Below are positions 57,312 to 64,000 of a stretch of 64,000 nt of DNA, one piece after another. The stretch is from Halobacillus sp. A1. GTDB lineage: Bacteria; Bacillota; Bacilli; Bacillales; Halobacillaceae. The notes beneath the pieces were generated by a model that ran no database searches, was not told the origin of the DNA, and saw only the letters and a program-made list of their open reading frames with translations. The stretch covers positions 223,763-287,762 of the forward strand of contig NZ_JAIZEN010000002.1 of assembly GCF_024189295.1 (NCBI RefSeq). The letters are read 5' to 3'. Position 1 is the stretch's first letter, and the number at the start of each line of letters is the position of its first letter. The position numbers and the translations under genes are program-made.

Positions 57312-57983
57312 CTATTTTCCTGAGCCGGGACCTCCGCCTCGATTATTGGACCCTCTGAATGAACCGGATCCTGAATTTGATCCTCCATACATTCCGTAAC
57401 CACCGTAGCAATCACCGCTTGCTTGACAGCGAGATTCTCTTTGGCTGGCCCAATTGTTCGAACCTAACATGCTATTTAACAGTGAATAGGCCACAAGCCC
57501 CTGGAAGAAGCTAGGTGAATAATTATTTCTCACAAATTCATCACTCGCAACTTCAATGAAAACCAACCCAGGTTCCTCGTCGCTTTCTTGTAAAATCACA
57601 AACTCGTTAGGATAAAATAATACTTGTTTTCCTTCCTCACGATCACTGATGTCTTCTGGGTCAATTTTTTTCTCTAATTGCTCTGCGGTTTCCGGTAGCG
57701 TCAACTCCTGAGTCATATAAATTTCTGAATCTCCATCATTGGTTTCTACCGTATCAAGAAGTGGGAAGCTGTCTCTAATAACGGAACGAATTGATGTGGC
57801 CTCCGAGTCTTCAATTGCAGCAAGCACTTCGCTCCTTGAGGGTTCATCGGGCAATTCTTCATATGTATCTTGCGCATTTGAACCTGACATTCCTCTTGAA
57901 CCGTTCCCGAAGTTGCCGAAGGAATTATAAGCAACGACAATCGCGATGATGATGACTATGAACAATCCAACATAATCCTTCAA
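57312..57983 (-). CDS. DUF4247 family membrane-anchored protein
   Basis: 223 aa from a TTG, 5 nt after AGGAGGAGC. One N-terminal membrane span (about 5-21) and a probably extracytoplasmic domain, with TYEELPDEPSRSEVLAAIED and VLFYPNEFVILQESDEEPGLVFIEVASDEFVRNNY resembling DUF4247 by pattern. A low-complexity C-terminus rich in Gly, Ser and Arg (about 178-223) contains a pair of cysteines (SRCQASGDCYGG). There is no lipobox. Function unknown. It follows pspA after an internal hairpin. Confidence 0.8.
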   Translation of the reverse strand: MKDYVGLFIVIIIAIVVAYNSFGNFGNGSRGMSGSNAQDTYEELPDEPSRSEVLAAIEDSEATSIRSVIRDSFPLLDTVETNDGDSEIYMTQELTLPETAEQLEKKIDPEDISDREEGKQVLFYPNEFVILQESDEEPGLVFIEVASDEFVRNNYSPSFFQGLVAYSLLNSMLGSNNWASQRESRCQASGDCYGGYGMYGGSNSGSGSFRGSNNRGGGPGSGK

Positions 57984-58013
57984 CTTCAGCTCCTCCTTTC
58001 ATAAAAAAATGAA

Positions 58014-58040
58014 TTGTGCCTGACCAATCGTCAGGCACAA
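58014..58040 (-). terminator. Hairpin between pspA and the DUF4247 gene
   Basis: A perfect 11-bp stem (58014-58024 with 58030-58040) followed by TTCATTTTTTT on the minus strand. It would let pspA be made in excess over the downstream membrane genes. Confidence 0.72.
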
Positions 58041-58049
58041 CCGAAGCCG

Positions 58050-58721
58050 TTACTCTTTATTCATTTTCTTTTTAAGTTCTGCCAATTCATCATCTACACT
58101 ATCATTTTTATCTATTTCTTCAAATTCATCATCTAAAGAACGGTTGGACTGCGATAGGTCTTCGCTAGTCTCAGCTTCCGCTTCATACTGCATCACTCGC
58201 TCTTCCATACGATCAAATCCTTGGCGTGATTCATCACTTCCGATGCTGGACATGGTACGATTCATCTTCGTACGTGTTTGAGCAGATTCTGCTCTTGCTT
58301 TAAGAGAATCCTTCTTCAATTTCATTTCCTGGTATTCTTTCTTCATTTCATCCAGTTTTTTACGAAGATTAGCCGAATCTTGTTCAGCACGCTCATAAGA
58401 AGTTTTAAATTGGTCTGCCTGCTGCTGCTGACTGTTTTTGTCTTCTAAAGCACGGCGGGCCAGATCCTCATTACCAGCTTCCATGGCTTTCTCAGCTTGT
58501 TTCATCCGCTTGTCCGCCAGCGCTTGCGCATCATCATACTTGCGTTTCAGCATTTTCTCGTTGGCAATCTGCTTCGCCACGGCTGTTTCGGCGTCACGTA
58601 TATCGTTCTCCATATCCCTCATGAATTGTTCCAGCATTTTCACCGGGTCTTCCGCTTTATCCAGCATTGAATTCAATTCTGCACCTACTACAGTTTTTAC
58701 TCGGTTAAAAAATTTAAACAT
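58050..58721 (-). CDS. pspA: PspA/IM30 family protein
   Basis: 223 aa, almost entirely helical and coiled coil (about 25-150), with the family stretches AELNSMLDKAEDPVKMLEQFMRDMENDIRDAETAV (by pattern) and QFKTSYERAEQDSANLRKKLDEMKKEYQEMK. The N-terminal amphipathic helix MFKFFNRVKTVVGA would bind stressed membranes. PspA/IM30 proteins form ESCRT-III-like filaments that protect membrane integrity; Bacillus pspA is under sigma-W. AAGGAGG precedes the ATG. It starts 16 nt after the DUF4178 gene. Confidence 0.93.
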   Translation of the reverse strand: MFKFFNRVKTVVGAELNSMLDKAEDPVKMLEQFMRDMENDIRDAETAVAKQIANEKMLKRKYDDAQALADKRMKQAEKAMEAGNEDLARRALEDKNSQQQQADQFKTSYERAEQDSANLRKKLDEMKKEYQEMKLKKDSLKARAESAQTRTKMNRTMSSIGSDESRQGFDRMEERVMQYEAEAETSEDLSQSNRSLDDEFEEIDKNDSVDDELAELKKKMNKE

Positions 58722-58737
58722 GATTCATTCCTCCTTA

Positions 58738-59247
58738 TTATTTGGAACCTGCAATGATTTTGAGCTCAAACTCGTCAATATCATATCCGTAACTTACTTC
58801 AATCTCACTGCCCCATGACTCCAGCGACAGATAAGTTTCTTCATCTTCTGCGATATACTCGGCGTAGCGTATAGTACGGCCGTTGACGTTCTGACTTCGG
58901 CCTTCCCCGACTACATACGCTTCACCCTCCTCATCTTTATGGTACGTACTTTCATTATAAACGATTTGAGCAGGAAAAGTATTCATAGGCAGTTTGACGG
59001 TTTCATAGATACCGAGTTCTAACTCCTCGTCCATCTCAGAAGCCAGCCATTTAATGTTGCTTCCCTCTAGCAGCTGGTAGGAGAACCACTCGTACCCACC
59101 GTCGCGATATGTGATTTTTCCAACCACCTCATAATCCACAAGATCATATGTGATAATATCTCCTACCTGAATGTTAAGTGCTGTTCGTTCCTGCACTTCA
59201 GGTTGTTTAGCATCTTTATTTGAAAACAGCTTCGAAAAAAATCCCAA
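58738..59247 (-). CDS. DUF4178 family protein, first gene of the PspA operon
   Basis: 169 aa from a TTG at 59247, 4 nt after GGAGAGGTGG. An N-terminal amphipathic start (GFFSKLFSNKDAKQPE) is followed by a beta-rich DUF4178 domain (about 25-165, VGDIITYDLVDYEVVGKITYRDGGYEWFSYQLLE by pattern, then WLASEMDEELELGIYETVKLP). No enzymatic motif is visible. DUF4178 genes often sit beside PspA or membrane-repair genes, and a chaperone-like or adaptor role has been suggested. Leader from the sigma-W-type promoter is short, about 35 nt. Confidence 0.84.
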   Translation of the reverse strand: MGFFSKLFSNKDAKQPEVQERTALNIQVGDIITYDLVDYEVVGKITYRDGGYEWFSYQLLEGSNIKWLASEMDEELELGIYETVKLPMNTFPAQIVYNESTYHKDEEGEAYVVGEGRSQNVNGRTIRYAEYIAEDEETYLSLESWGSEIEVSYGYDIDEFELKIIAGSK

Positions 59248-59288
59248 GTGTCCACCTCTCCTTTCTCTTGATCCTGTGTACCTGTCTA

Positions 59289-59315
59289 TACGGATTATTC
59301 ATCTGATTTGTTTCA
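59289..59315 (-). promoter_or_regulatory. Sigma-W-type (ECF) promoter of the PspA operon
   Basis: TGAAAC (59310-59315), 17 nt and CGTA (59289-59292, reading CGTATA) lie 42 nt before the DUF4178 start. This is the geometry seen before ysdB at 14382-14408. Bacillus sigma-W promoters are usually TGAAAC-N16-CGTA, so the one-base longer spacer may be a feature of this species. Confidence 0.74.
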
Positions 59316-59347
59316 TTTTTTTTATTTTAACAAAAAAACAAAAGATA

Positions 59348-59380
59348 AAAACAGCAGAACACTCAACATTCTGCTGTTTT
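59348..59380 (-). terminator. Terminator of ald
   Basis: A perfect 12-bp stem (59348-59359 with 59369-59380) overlapping the ald stop, followed by TATCTTTTG. Confidence 0.8.
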
Positions 59381-60497
59381 ATTTATTGAGAAGATCTGCA
59401 GCTGCTGCATAATCCAACTGATGAGCTTCAGCTACGGCTTGGTAAGTGACGAAACCGTCTAATGTATTGATTCCTTTTAATAAAGCCTCATTTTCTAAAC
59501 AAGAGCGTTTCAGCCCTTTATCAGCTAACTGCAAGGCATATGGTACAGTTACATTCGTTAAACCGATCGTGGAAGTTCTAGGTACAGCGCCAGGCATATT
59601 GGCTACGGAATAGTGAAGAACACCGTGTTTTTCATAGGTGGGATTATCATGAGTCGTAATCCGGTCAGTTGTTTCGAAAATACCTCCCTGATCAATAGCC
59701 ACATCGACTATGACCGCCCCTTCAGGCATTTCTTTTACCATTTCTTCCGTAACGATTTTAGGAGCTTTAGCTCCAGGTATAAGTACAGCACCTATGACAA
59801 GGTCGGAATTTTTTAGTGATTCTTGAATGTTCATAGGGTTAGACATCAGCGTGTTTATATCTTTGCCGAAAAGATCATCCAATTGACGCAGCCGCTGTGG
59901 ATTTAAGTCGATAATTGTCACGTCGGCACCTAATCCAACCGCGATTTTTGCAGCATTCGTTCCTACTACTCCTCCTCCGAGGACGGTCACTTTACCTCTC
60001 TGAACTCCAGGAATACCCGCTAATAATACCCCACGTCCTCCATGAGGTTTTTCAAGGATTTGCGCTCCGATTTGAGAAGCCATCTTACCAGCCACTTCAC
60101 TCATTGGAGTCAATAAAGGAAGAGAACCATTTGAAAGCTGGACTGTTTCATAAGCAATGGCTGCAACTTTACGGTCAATCAGCGCTTTTGTCAACTCTGG
60201 TTCCGGCGCCAGATGCAAGTAAGTAAACAAAATAAGCCCTTCGTAAAAATACTCATATTCTTGTGGGAGAGGTTCTTTTACTTTCATGACCATTTCCTGA
60301 CCCCACGCTTCTTTAGCAGTACCGACAATTACTGCGCCTGCTTCTTCGTAGTGTAAATCTGCGAAACCCGAACCGAGACCCGCCCCTTTTTCTATGAACA
60401 CCTCATGGCCTGCCTTCGTTAAAGTCATTACTCCCGCAGGGGTCATAGCGACACGATTTTCATTATTTTTCACTTCGATAGGTATTCCGATTTTCAT
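59379..60497 (-). CDS. ald: Alanine dehydrogenase
   Basis: 372 aa. [14 protein letters not shown] is the family start; the catalytic region has [14 protein letters not shown]; the NAD domain has [28 protein letters not shown] (pattern only) and [21 protein letters not shown]. It converts L-alanine to pyruvate and ammonia with NAD, supports alanine use and affects sporulation in Bacillus. AGGGTG precedes the ATG by 8 nt. It has its own upstream palindrome (60543-60557) as a candidate operator. Confidence 0.96.
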   Translation of the reverse strand: MKIGIPIEVKNNENRVAMTPAGVMTLTKAGHEVFIEKGAGLGSGFADLHYEEAGAVIVGTAKEAWGQEMVMKVKEPLPQEYEYFYEGLILFTYLHLAPEPELTKALIDRKVAAIAYETVQLSNGSLPLLTPMSEVAGKMASQIGAQILEKPHGGRGVLLAGIPGVQRGKVTVLGGGVVGTNAAKIAVGLGADVTIIDLNPQRLRQLDDLFGKDINTLMSNPMNIQESLKNSDLVIGAVLIPGAKAPKIVTEEMVKEMPEGAVIVDVAIDQGGIFETTDRITTHDNPTYEKHGVLHYSVANMPGAVPRTSTIGLTNVTVPYALQLADKGLKRSCLENEALLKGINTLDGFVTYQAVAEAHQLDYAAAADLLNK

Positions 60498-60542
60498 ATG
60501 CTTACACCCTCCAAATAAACACCGGTATTAGACTTTAGTCCT

Positions 60543-60557
60543 TATAGTTCAACTATA
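60543..60557. promoter_or_regulatory. Palindromic candidate operator upstream of ald
   Basis: A 7-1-7 perfect palindrome TATAGTT-C-AACTATA, with another AACTATA 7 nt further (60565-60571), lies 46 nt before the ald ATG. No regulator gene is adjacent. Confidence 0.4.
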
Positions 60558-60625
60558 CCACCAAACTATAAAAGTTCCCATCCACAGAAAAAACTGTACT
60601 TTGTTCTATCTCCTCACATCTGATT

Positions 60626-61384
60626 CTACCGGTGACGATGAATGACGTCCAAACCACCAGTCACTTCATAGATCGTTCCTGTAATCATGTCCGAGTCTTC
60701 TTCACAAAGGAAGAATATAGTCCGCGCAATATCTCCCCCAGTACCCGGACGGCCTATGGGCGTATCTGGGTCTTTTAATGTTTTTCCTATATCAATTGAT
60801 GCTTCTTTCATATCACCTGTAATATTGCCAGGACAGATCATATTGGAAGTGATCCCGTATTCGGCTTCTTCAAATGCAATGCTCTTAGTTAATGAGACTA
60901 AACCGACTTTGGCCGCCGCGAACGCCGAACGATAAATCCATCCAGACGCTGAGTCAGCACCTTGAAAACCATAATGAATGATACGTCCGAATTTTTGTTT
61001 TCTCATGTAAGGGAGAGTTAGTCTCAATAAGTGGAACGCTGAGTCTAGGTTTCCACGAATCATCGAATTCCATTCGTCTGTAGAATAGTCAGCAAGCTTT
61101 TTCCTTTCAAAAATGTAAGGACCTGCATTGTTGATCAAATAATCCACTCTTCCGAATCGTTCTATCGTCTCGTTGACCAACCGCTCTAAATCGTCCGCAT
61201 CAGTAACGTCGACTTGAACAGCATGAATACGTTCCTTTATATCTTCGTAACTTGATATGAGATCTTCCACTTTAGTACGGTCTGTCAAATAAGTGATCGT
61301 AACCGAATTTCCTCTTTCTAAGAAACCCTCTGTCACTTTTCTTCCTAACCCTTTTGCTCCTGCTGTAATGATTGCGTGCCGCAT
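60626..61384 (-). CDS. Short-chain dehydrogenase/reductase (YtkK-like)
   Basis: 252 aa. It has the classical SDR cofactor motif TAGAKGLGRKV (the first Gly of TGxxxGxG is replaced by Ala), NNAGPYIFERKKL, and a catalytic triad region in which GFQGADSASGWIYRSAFAAAKVG carries Tyr shifted relative to Lys (YRSAFAAAK), so the spacing is Y-x7-K and not Y-x3-K. The last segment ITGTIYEVTGGLDV is typical. Substrate unknown; enoyl-ACP or 3-oxoacyl-ACP reductase activity has been suggested for relatives. AGGAGG precedes the ATG. It is divergent from the NCS1 permease gene. Confidence 0.85.
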   Translation of the reverse strand: MRHAIITAGAKGLGRKVTEGFLERGNSVTITYLTDRTKVEDLISSYEDIKERIHAVQVDVTDADDLERLVNETIERFGRVDYLINNAGPYIFERKKLADYSTDEWNSMIRGNLDSAFHLLRLTLPYMRKQKFGRIIHYGFQGADSASGWIYRSAFAAAKVGLVSLTKSIAFEEAEYGITSNMICPGNITGDMKEASIDIGKTLKDPDTPIGRPGTGGDIARTIFFLCEEDSDMITGTIYEVTGGLDVIHRHR

Positions 61385-61477
61385 TGAAAGTCCTCCTTTA
61401 TCAGACCCTTTTGTGTGTTTACTTTAGTAGGTTGTTTATGTAGAATTAATTTCGTTAGAAAGGTAGTGAAAAAAACG

Positions 61478-62824
61478 TTGAATACTTCCTCCAAACATCC
61501 TAAGCGCTTATTAGAAACCATCGGTCTGGAAGCCGTGCCCAAAGAGCAAAGGGCAACGCCATGGTACCAGTTCGCCATCATTCAAATTGCGATCGCCGCT
61601 AACGCTGGTAATTTTCTTATTCCTGCCCTCGCCGTCATGGACGGTGGCCTCACTTTTTCAGAAGGGGTGCTAGCCACTAGTTTCGGGGCAATAGCAGGTT
61701 TCATACTCGTTTCTTTGCTTTCTTTACCCGGGTCAAGGCTTGGTGTTCCTGCACAATATGCAGTACGCACGATGCTCGGCTCTAAAGGTGCGAGGTACAT
61801 TTCGTCTCCGATTAGAACTTTGACTTCTTTATACTGGTTCAGTGTACAAACCATCGGTGGAACAATGGTCATTCAACATTTGCTGCTTCGTTTAACAGGA
61901 ATAGACATCCCATTTCATTTCTTTTCTGTGCCTTTTGCCATGCTTATGGTAATTCTAGCCATTATAGGATTTGAAGCCGTTAAAAAAGCCACAACTCTTT
62001 TTCTTCCTCTATTATTGATTGGAGAAGGAACCATTTTATACATATACTTTACTACAAGTGGGCGTACTCTTTCACAGGAGACGCTTGAAATGAACATATC
62101 CGCAAGTGGATCTATGATGCTTCTTTACGCAAGTCTAGCTTTCGTTCAATACGTATCTGGAGTCAATGCAGCTGCTGACATGACAAGGTATGCTAAATCA
62201 CCTAAGCATGGTTTTTTCGGGCTGCTCACTGGTAACACCATAGGTTTCATCATAACCGCTGTCATCGGCTGCGCCTCAGCATCTTTATTCAATCACATCA
62301 ATCCTTATATTTCTTCAACTAACCAAACAACCTCACCGCTGTTAATATCGATCATTACAACCACCGCTATTATTTCTATGATTTCAATCAACATTAGTAA
62401 TGCCTATACAGGAGGCTATAGTCTTCTTAATACGTTCAGCCGATTATCGAGAATTCAGAGCGCGGTACTGTTTGGAACCTTCGGGGTGATTTGCAGCGGA
62501 TTTCCCACTCTTGTAAGTGAGGCAGAATCATTCATATCAATCCTAGGCGGAATGATTATACCGATTTCAGCTATCATTTCAAGTGACTTCTTAGTCGTTA
62601 AACGAATGCGGTTGACAAGTGAAAGTTTGCTCCTTTTAAAAGATTCACAAAGCTTAAACCCTTATGCTTTCTTATTGATCATGTGCGGCGGAATCACATA
62701 CTTCTTACTACCCCAATCCGCTTCACCTGGTTTTCTCACATTCGTCATTTTGTTTGTCCTTTACCCAATTGTCATGAAAGGGAAAAGTTACGGAAAGGTT
62801 CAAAAAAAAGTTGAAATTGTTTGA
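61478..62824 (+). CDS. NCS1 family nucleobase/cation symporter-like permease
   Basis: 448 aa from a TTG at 61478; AAGGTAGTGA is 8 nt upstream and resembles an extended anti-SD match. A GTG at 61466 and an unsupported GTG at 61415 are alternatives. About 12 membrane spans, with NCS1-like segments: TPWYQFAIIQIAIAANAGNFLIP, QYVSGVNAAADMTRYAKSPKHGFFG (by pattern) and SISILGGMIIPISAIIS-like AESFISILGGMIIPISAIISSDF. The family takes up cytosine, purines, uracil, thiamine precursors or allantoin; the substrate here is not predictable. Confidence 0.83.
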   Translation: MNTSSKHPKRLLETIGLEAVPKEQRATPWYQFAIIQIAIAANAGNFLIPALAVMDGGLTFSEGVLATSFGAIAGFILVSLLSLPGSRLGVPAQYAVRTMLGSKGARYISSPIRTLTSLYWFSVQTIGGTMVIQHLLLRLTGIDIPFHFFSVPFAMLMVILAIIGFEAVKKATTLFLPLLLIGEGTILYIYFTTSGRTLSQETLEMNISASGSMMLLYASLAFVQYVSGVNAAADMTRYAKSPKHGFFGLLTGNTIGFIITAVIGCASASLFNHINPYISSTNQTTSPLLISIITTTAIISMISINISNAYTGGYSLLNTFSRLSRIQSAVLFGTFGVICSGFPTLVSEAESFISILGGMIIPISAIISSDFLVVKRMRLTSESLLLLKDSQSLNPYAFLLIMCGGITYFLLPQSASPGFLTFVILFVLYPIVMKGKSYGKVQKKVEIV

Positions 62825-62833
62825 AAGTAGTCG

Positions 62834-62842
62834 TGATATAAT
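62834..62842 (+). promoter_or_regulatory. Extended -10 promoter of the UspA gene
   Basis: TGATATAAT is an extended -10 10 nt after the permease stop and 31 nt before the UspA ATG; no good -35. Confidence 0.5.
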
Positions 62843-62872
62843 AAAGGTAAGAAAAGGAAGGGAGTGTTCGTG

Positions 62873-63319
62873 ATGACATTTGAATATAAAAACATTGTGG
62901 TTGCTGTAGATGGTTCTGAAACTGCTGAGGTAGCTTTTAAAAAGGCGATTGATATTGCTAATCGTAACGACGCCCAGCTTGTTTTATCTCATGTTGTTGA
63001 TACTAGAGCTTTCTCTACGGTGGAAGCTTATGATCGTTCACTTGCTGTACGTGCGGAGAAATATGCAAAAGAACTACTAGAGGAATATCAGCAGAAAGCC
63101 GAAAATGCAGGCGTGAAAAATGTGACCGTAAGTATTGAATATGGTTCCCCTAAAGTAAAAATCGCAAAAGACGTAGCACCTAAATTCAATGCCGATCTTA
63201 TCATATGTGGCGCCACAGGTTTGAATCTAATGGAACGCTTCTTCATCGGCAGTGTATCTGAACATATCACTAGATATGCTTTATGTGATGTACTCGTAGT
63301 ACGAGAAAACAAGTCTTAA
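62873..63319 (+). CDS. Universal stress protein (UspA family)
   Basis: 148 aa from the ATG at 62873, 8 nt after AAGGGAG. NIVVAVDGSETAEVAFKKAIDIA is the N-terminal motif, and GATGLNLMERFFIGSVSEHI carries the ATP-binding G-2x-G-9x-G(S/T) pattern. It is a nucleotide-binding stress protein of unspecified target, similar in size to Bacillus subtilis YxiE. It follows the permease by 48 nt with its own extended -10. Confidence 0.93.
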   Translation: MTFEYKNIVVAVDGSETAEVAFKKAIDIANRNDAQLVLSHVVDTRAFSTVEAYDRSLAVRAEKYAKELLEEYQQKAENAGVKNVTVSIEYGSPKVKIAKDVAPKFNADLIICGATGLNLMERFFIGSVSEHITRYALCDVLVVRENKS

Positions 63320-63325
63320 GACATA

Positions 63326-63620
63326 GGCTTTGTTAAAGTTCCGTGTTGATATTCATATATGCTCCCTTTAGTGGAAGACTCAGTTTCAAGATGTATGGAC
63401 TGTTTCCGCCACAAAAATAGAGGTTGAAGGTCCGGGAAATCACTCGCTTTCCATGGGCGTACGGTGAGCTTCCTCGGGCTAACGCCCTGTGGGATCTCAC
63501 CCTGTACTGTTCTCCCATAGGAGTCTCGCAATTTCCCGGACCTTCTTGATCTTATAAGGATAACGGAAACATCTTATGCGGTGCTTCATAAAAAAATAAC
63601 CGCTTTTGAGTGATATCTAG
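63326..63620. repeat. Composite dispersed repeat with palindromic core
   Basis: The left end GGCTTTGTTAAAG ... GTTGATATT (63326-63352) matches the ends at 33659 and 39519. The core 63426-63545 is a palindromic Bacillales-type repeat with perfect 15-bp ends GAAGGTCCGGGAAAT/ATTTCCCGGACCTTC. The right flank (63543-63611) is the reverse complement of 33768-33843. Open frames of 60-71 codons across it have no ribosome site. Confidence 0.83.
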
Positions 63621-64000
63621 CGTGACTGTTGTATGCGAGAAGATGCTTGAAACTACCTTAAAGTGTTGGAATTTTAAGATTAAAATGTACTAACTATAGC
63701 ACTGGAGTTTAATGCCCCCACTATAAGTAAGATAGTTCTTATCCAGATTATCCAGGCGATTTCGAGAAGTACAAATAGTGAGAGGCGGCGGAAAAGTTGG
63801 TACAAGAGAGTTTTTTGCTTCTCATGTCTTAGTTCCGTCTCTTAATATAAGTTAGGTGGTTTTAGGAATGGGCGAGACTCCCTCCGGAAACATTGATATA
63901 TCAGGGTTTATAGCTGTCTTTTGTCTTTCAAAAAAAATTTTTTAAGCACTTCCTCTGTTAGATGTATCCTTATCTTTCTATTTTTGGAAGTGTGGTAGAC
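63621..64000. other. Gene-poor, repeat-marked end of the window
   Basis: No frame with a plausible start and coding character was found. GGAATGGGCGAGACTCCCTCCGG (quoted only for its GGGCGAGACTCC block, near 63867-63884) looks like a truncated copy of the Bacillales repeat. Nothing else is recognised. Confidence 0.5.

Noticed and set aside
63316..63531. Overlapping 61- and 71-codon minus-strand frames
   Set aside because: They are by-products of the palindromic repeat and carry no starts or family signal.

Overview
The window looks like a chromosomal segment of a low-G+C, endospore-forming member of the Bacillaceae. Gene content and order follow the Bacillus subtilis ysh-yts-ytk region (lcfA-yshE-mutS2-polX-cvpA-zapA-rnhC-pheTS ... 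thrS-ytxC-dnaI-dnaB-nrdR-speH-gapB-coaE-ytaF-mutM-polA-phoR-phoP-mdh-icd-citZ-ytvI ... pyk-pfkA-accA-accD ... dnaE-ytrHI-nrnA-ytpI-ytoI-ytkL). Spore genes (sspI, ytxC, ytaF, ytrH, ytrI, ytvI) show a sporulating lineage. A halotolerant genus such as Halobacillus is an impression from protein character only. I saw no rRNA, tRNA, CRISPR array, prophage or intact insertion sequence. About four fifths of the genes lie on the minus strand.

Layout. 1-7.2 kb: fatty-acid activation (lcfA, cut by the window edge), a tiny membrane ORF, yshE, DNA maintenance (mutS2, polX), cell division (cvpA, zapA) and RNase HIII. 7.3-20 kb: translation genes, namely pheST behind a T-box (specifier UUC), an rRNA methyltransferase, infC-rpmI-rplT behind an L20-type leader with an AUU start for infC, and thrS behind a T-box (specifier ACC). 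Among these are sspI, the aminopeptidase ysdC, a dimeric dUTPase, ysdB with a sigma-W-type promoter, a VTT-domain protein and ysdA. 20-31 kb: replication and repair (ytxC, dnaI, dnaB, nrdR, mutM, polA), speH, gapB with two CcpN-like boxes, coaE and ytaF. 31-40 kb: phoPR, a MaoC-type protein, the TCA genes citZ-icd-mdh, ytvI and fxsA. 40-47 kb: pfkA-pyk, accDA, a GntR/FadR-type regulator and a malic enzyme. 47-55 kb: dnaE, ytrHI, nrnA, ytpI, ytoI and ytkL. 55-60.5 kb: a PspA membrane-stress operon and ald. 60.6-64 kb: an SDR oxidoreductase, an NCS1 permease, a UspA protein and a gene-poor repeat-rich end.

The most interesting unit is the minus-strand cluster at 59.3-55.3 kb: DUF4178, PspA, DUF4247, DUF350 and a membrane-anchored spermidine-synthase-like protein. 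It has a sigma-W-type promoter (TGAAAC, 17 nt, CGTATA) of the same geometry as that of ysdB 45 kb away, and two hairpins inside the operon. Related gene sets occur in other bacteria including actinobacteria, so the neighbourhood is not new, but I know of no defined reaction for it. A second DUF350 protein (yshE) sits at the other end of the window.

The other notable layer is dispersed repetitive DNA: a roughly 100-120 bp palindromic family widespread in Bacillales (copies near 17.3, 17.5 and 63.4 kb, probable fragments near 40.3 and 63.9 kb) and a MITE-like 76-bp element at 39.5 kb whose end sequence recurs at 33.7 and 63.3 kb.
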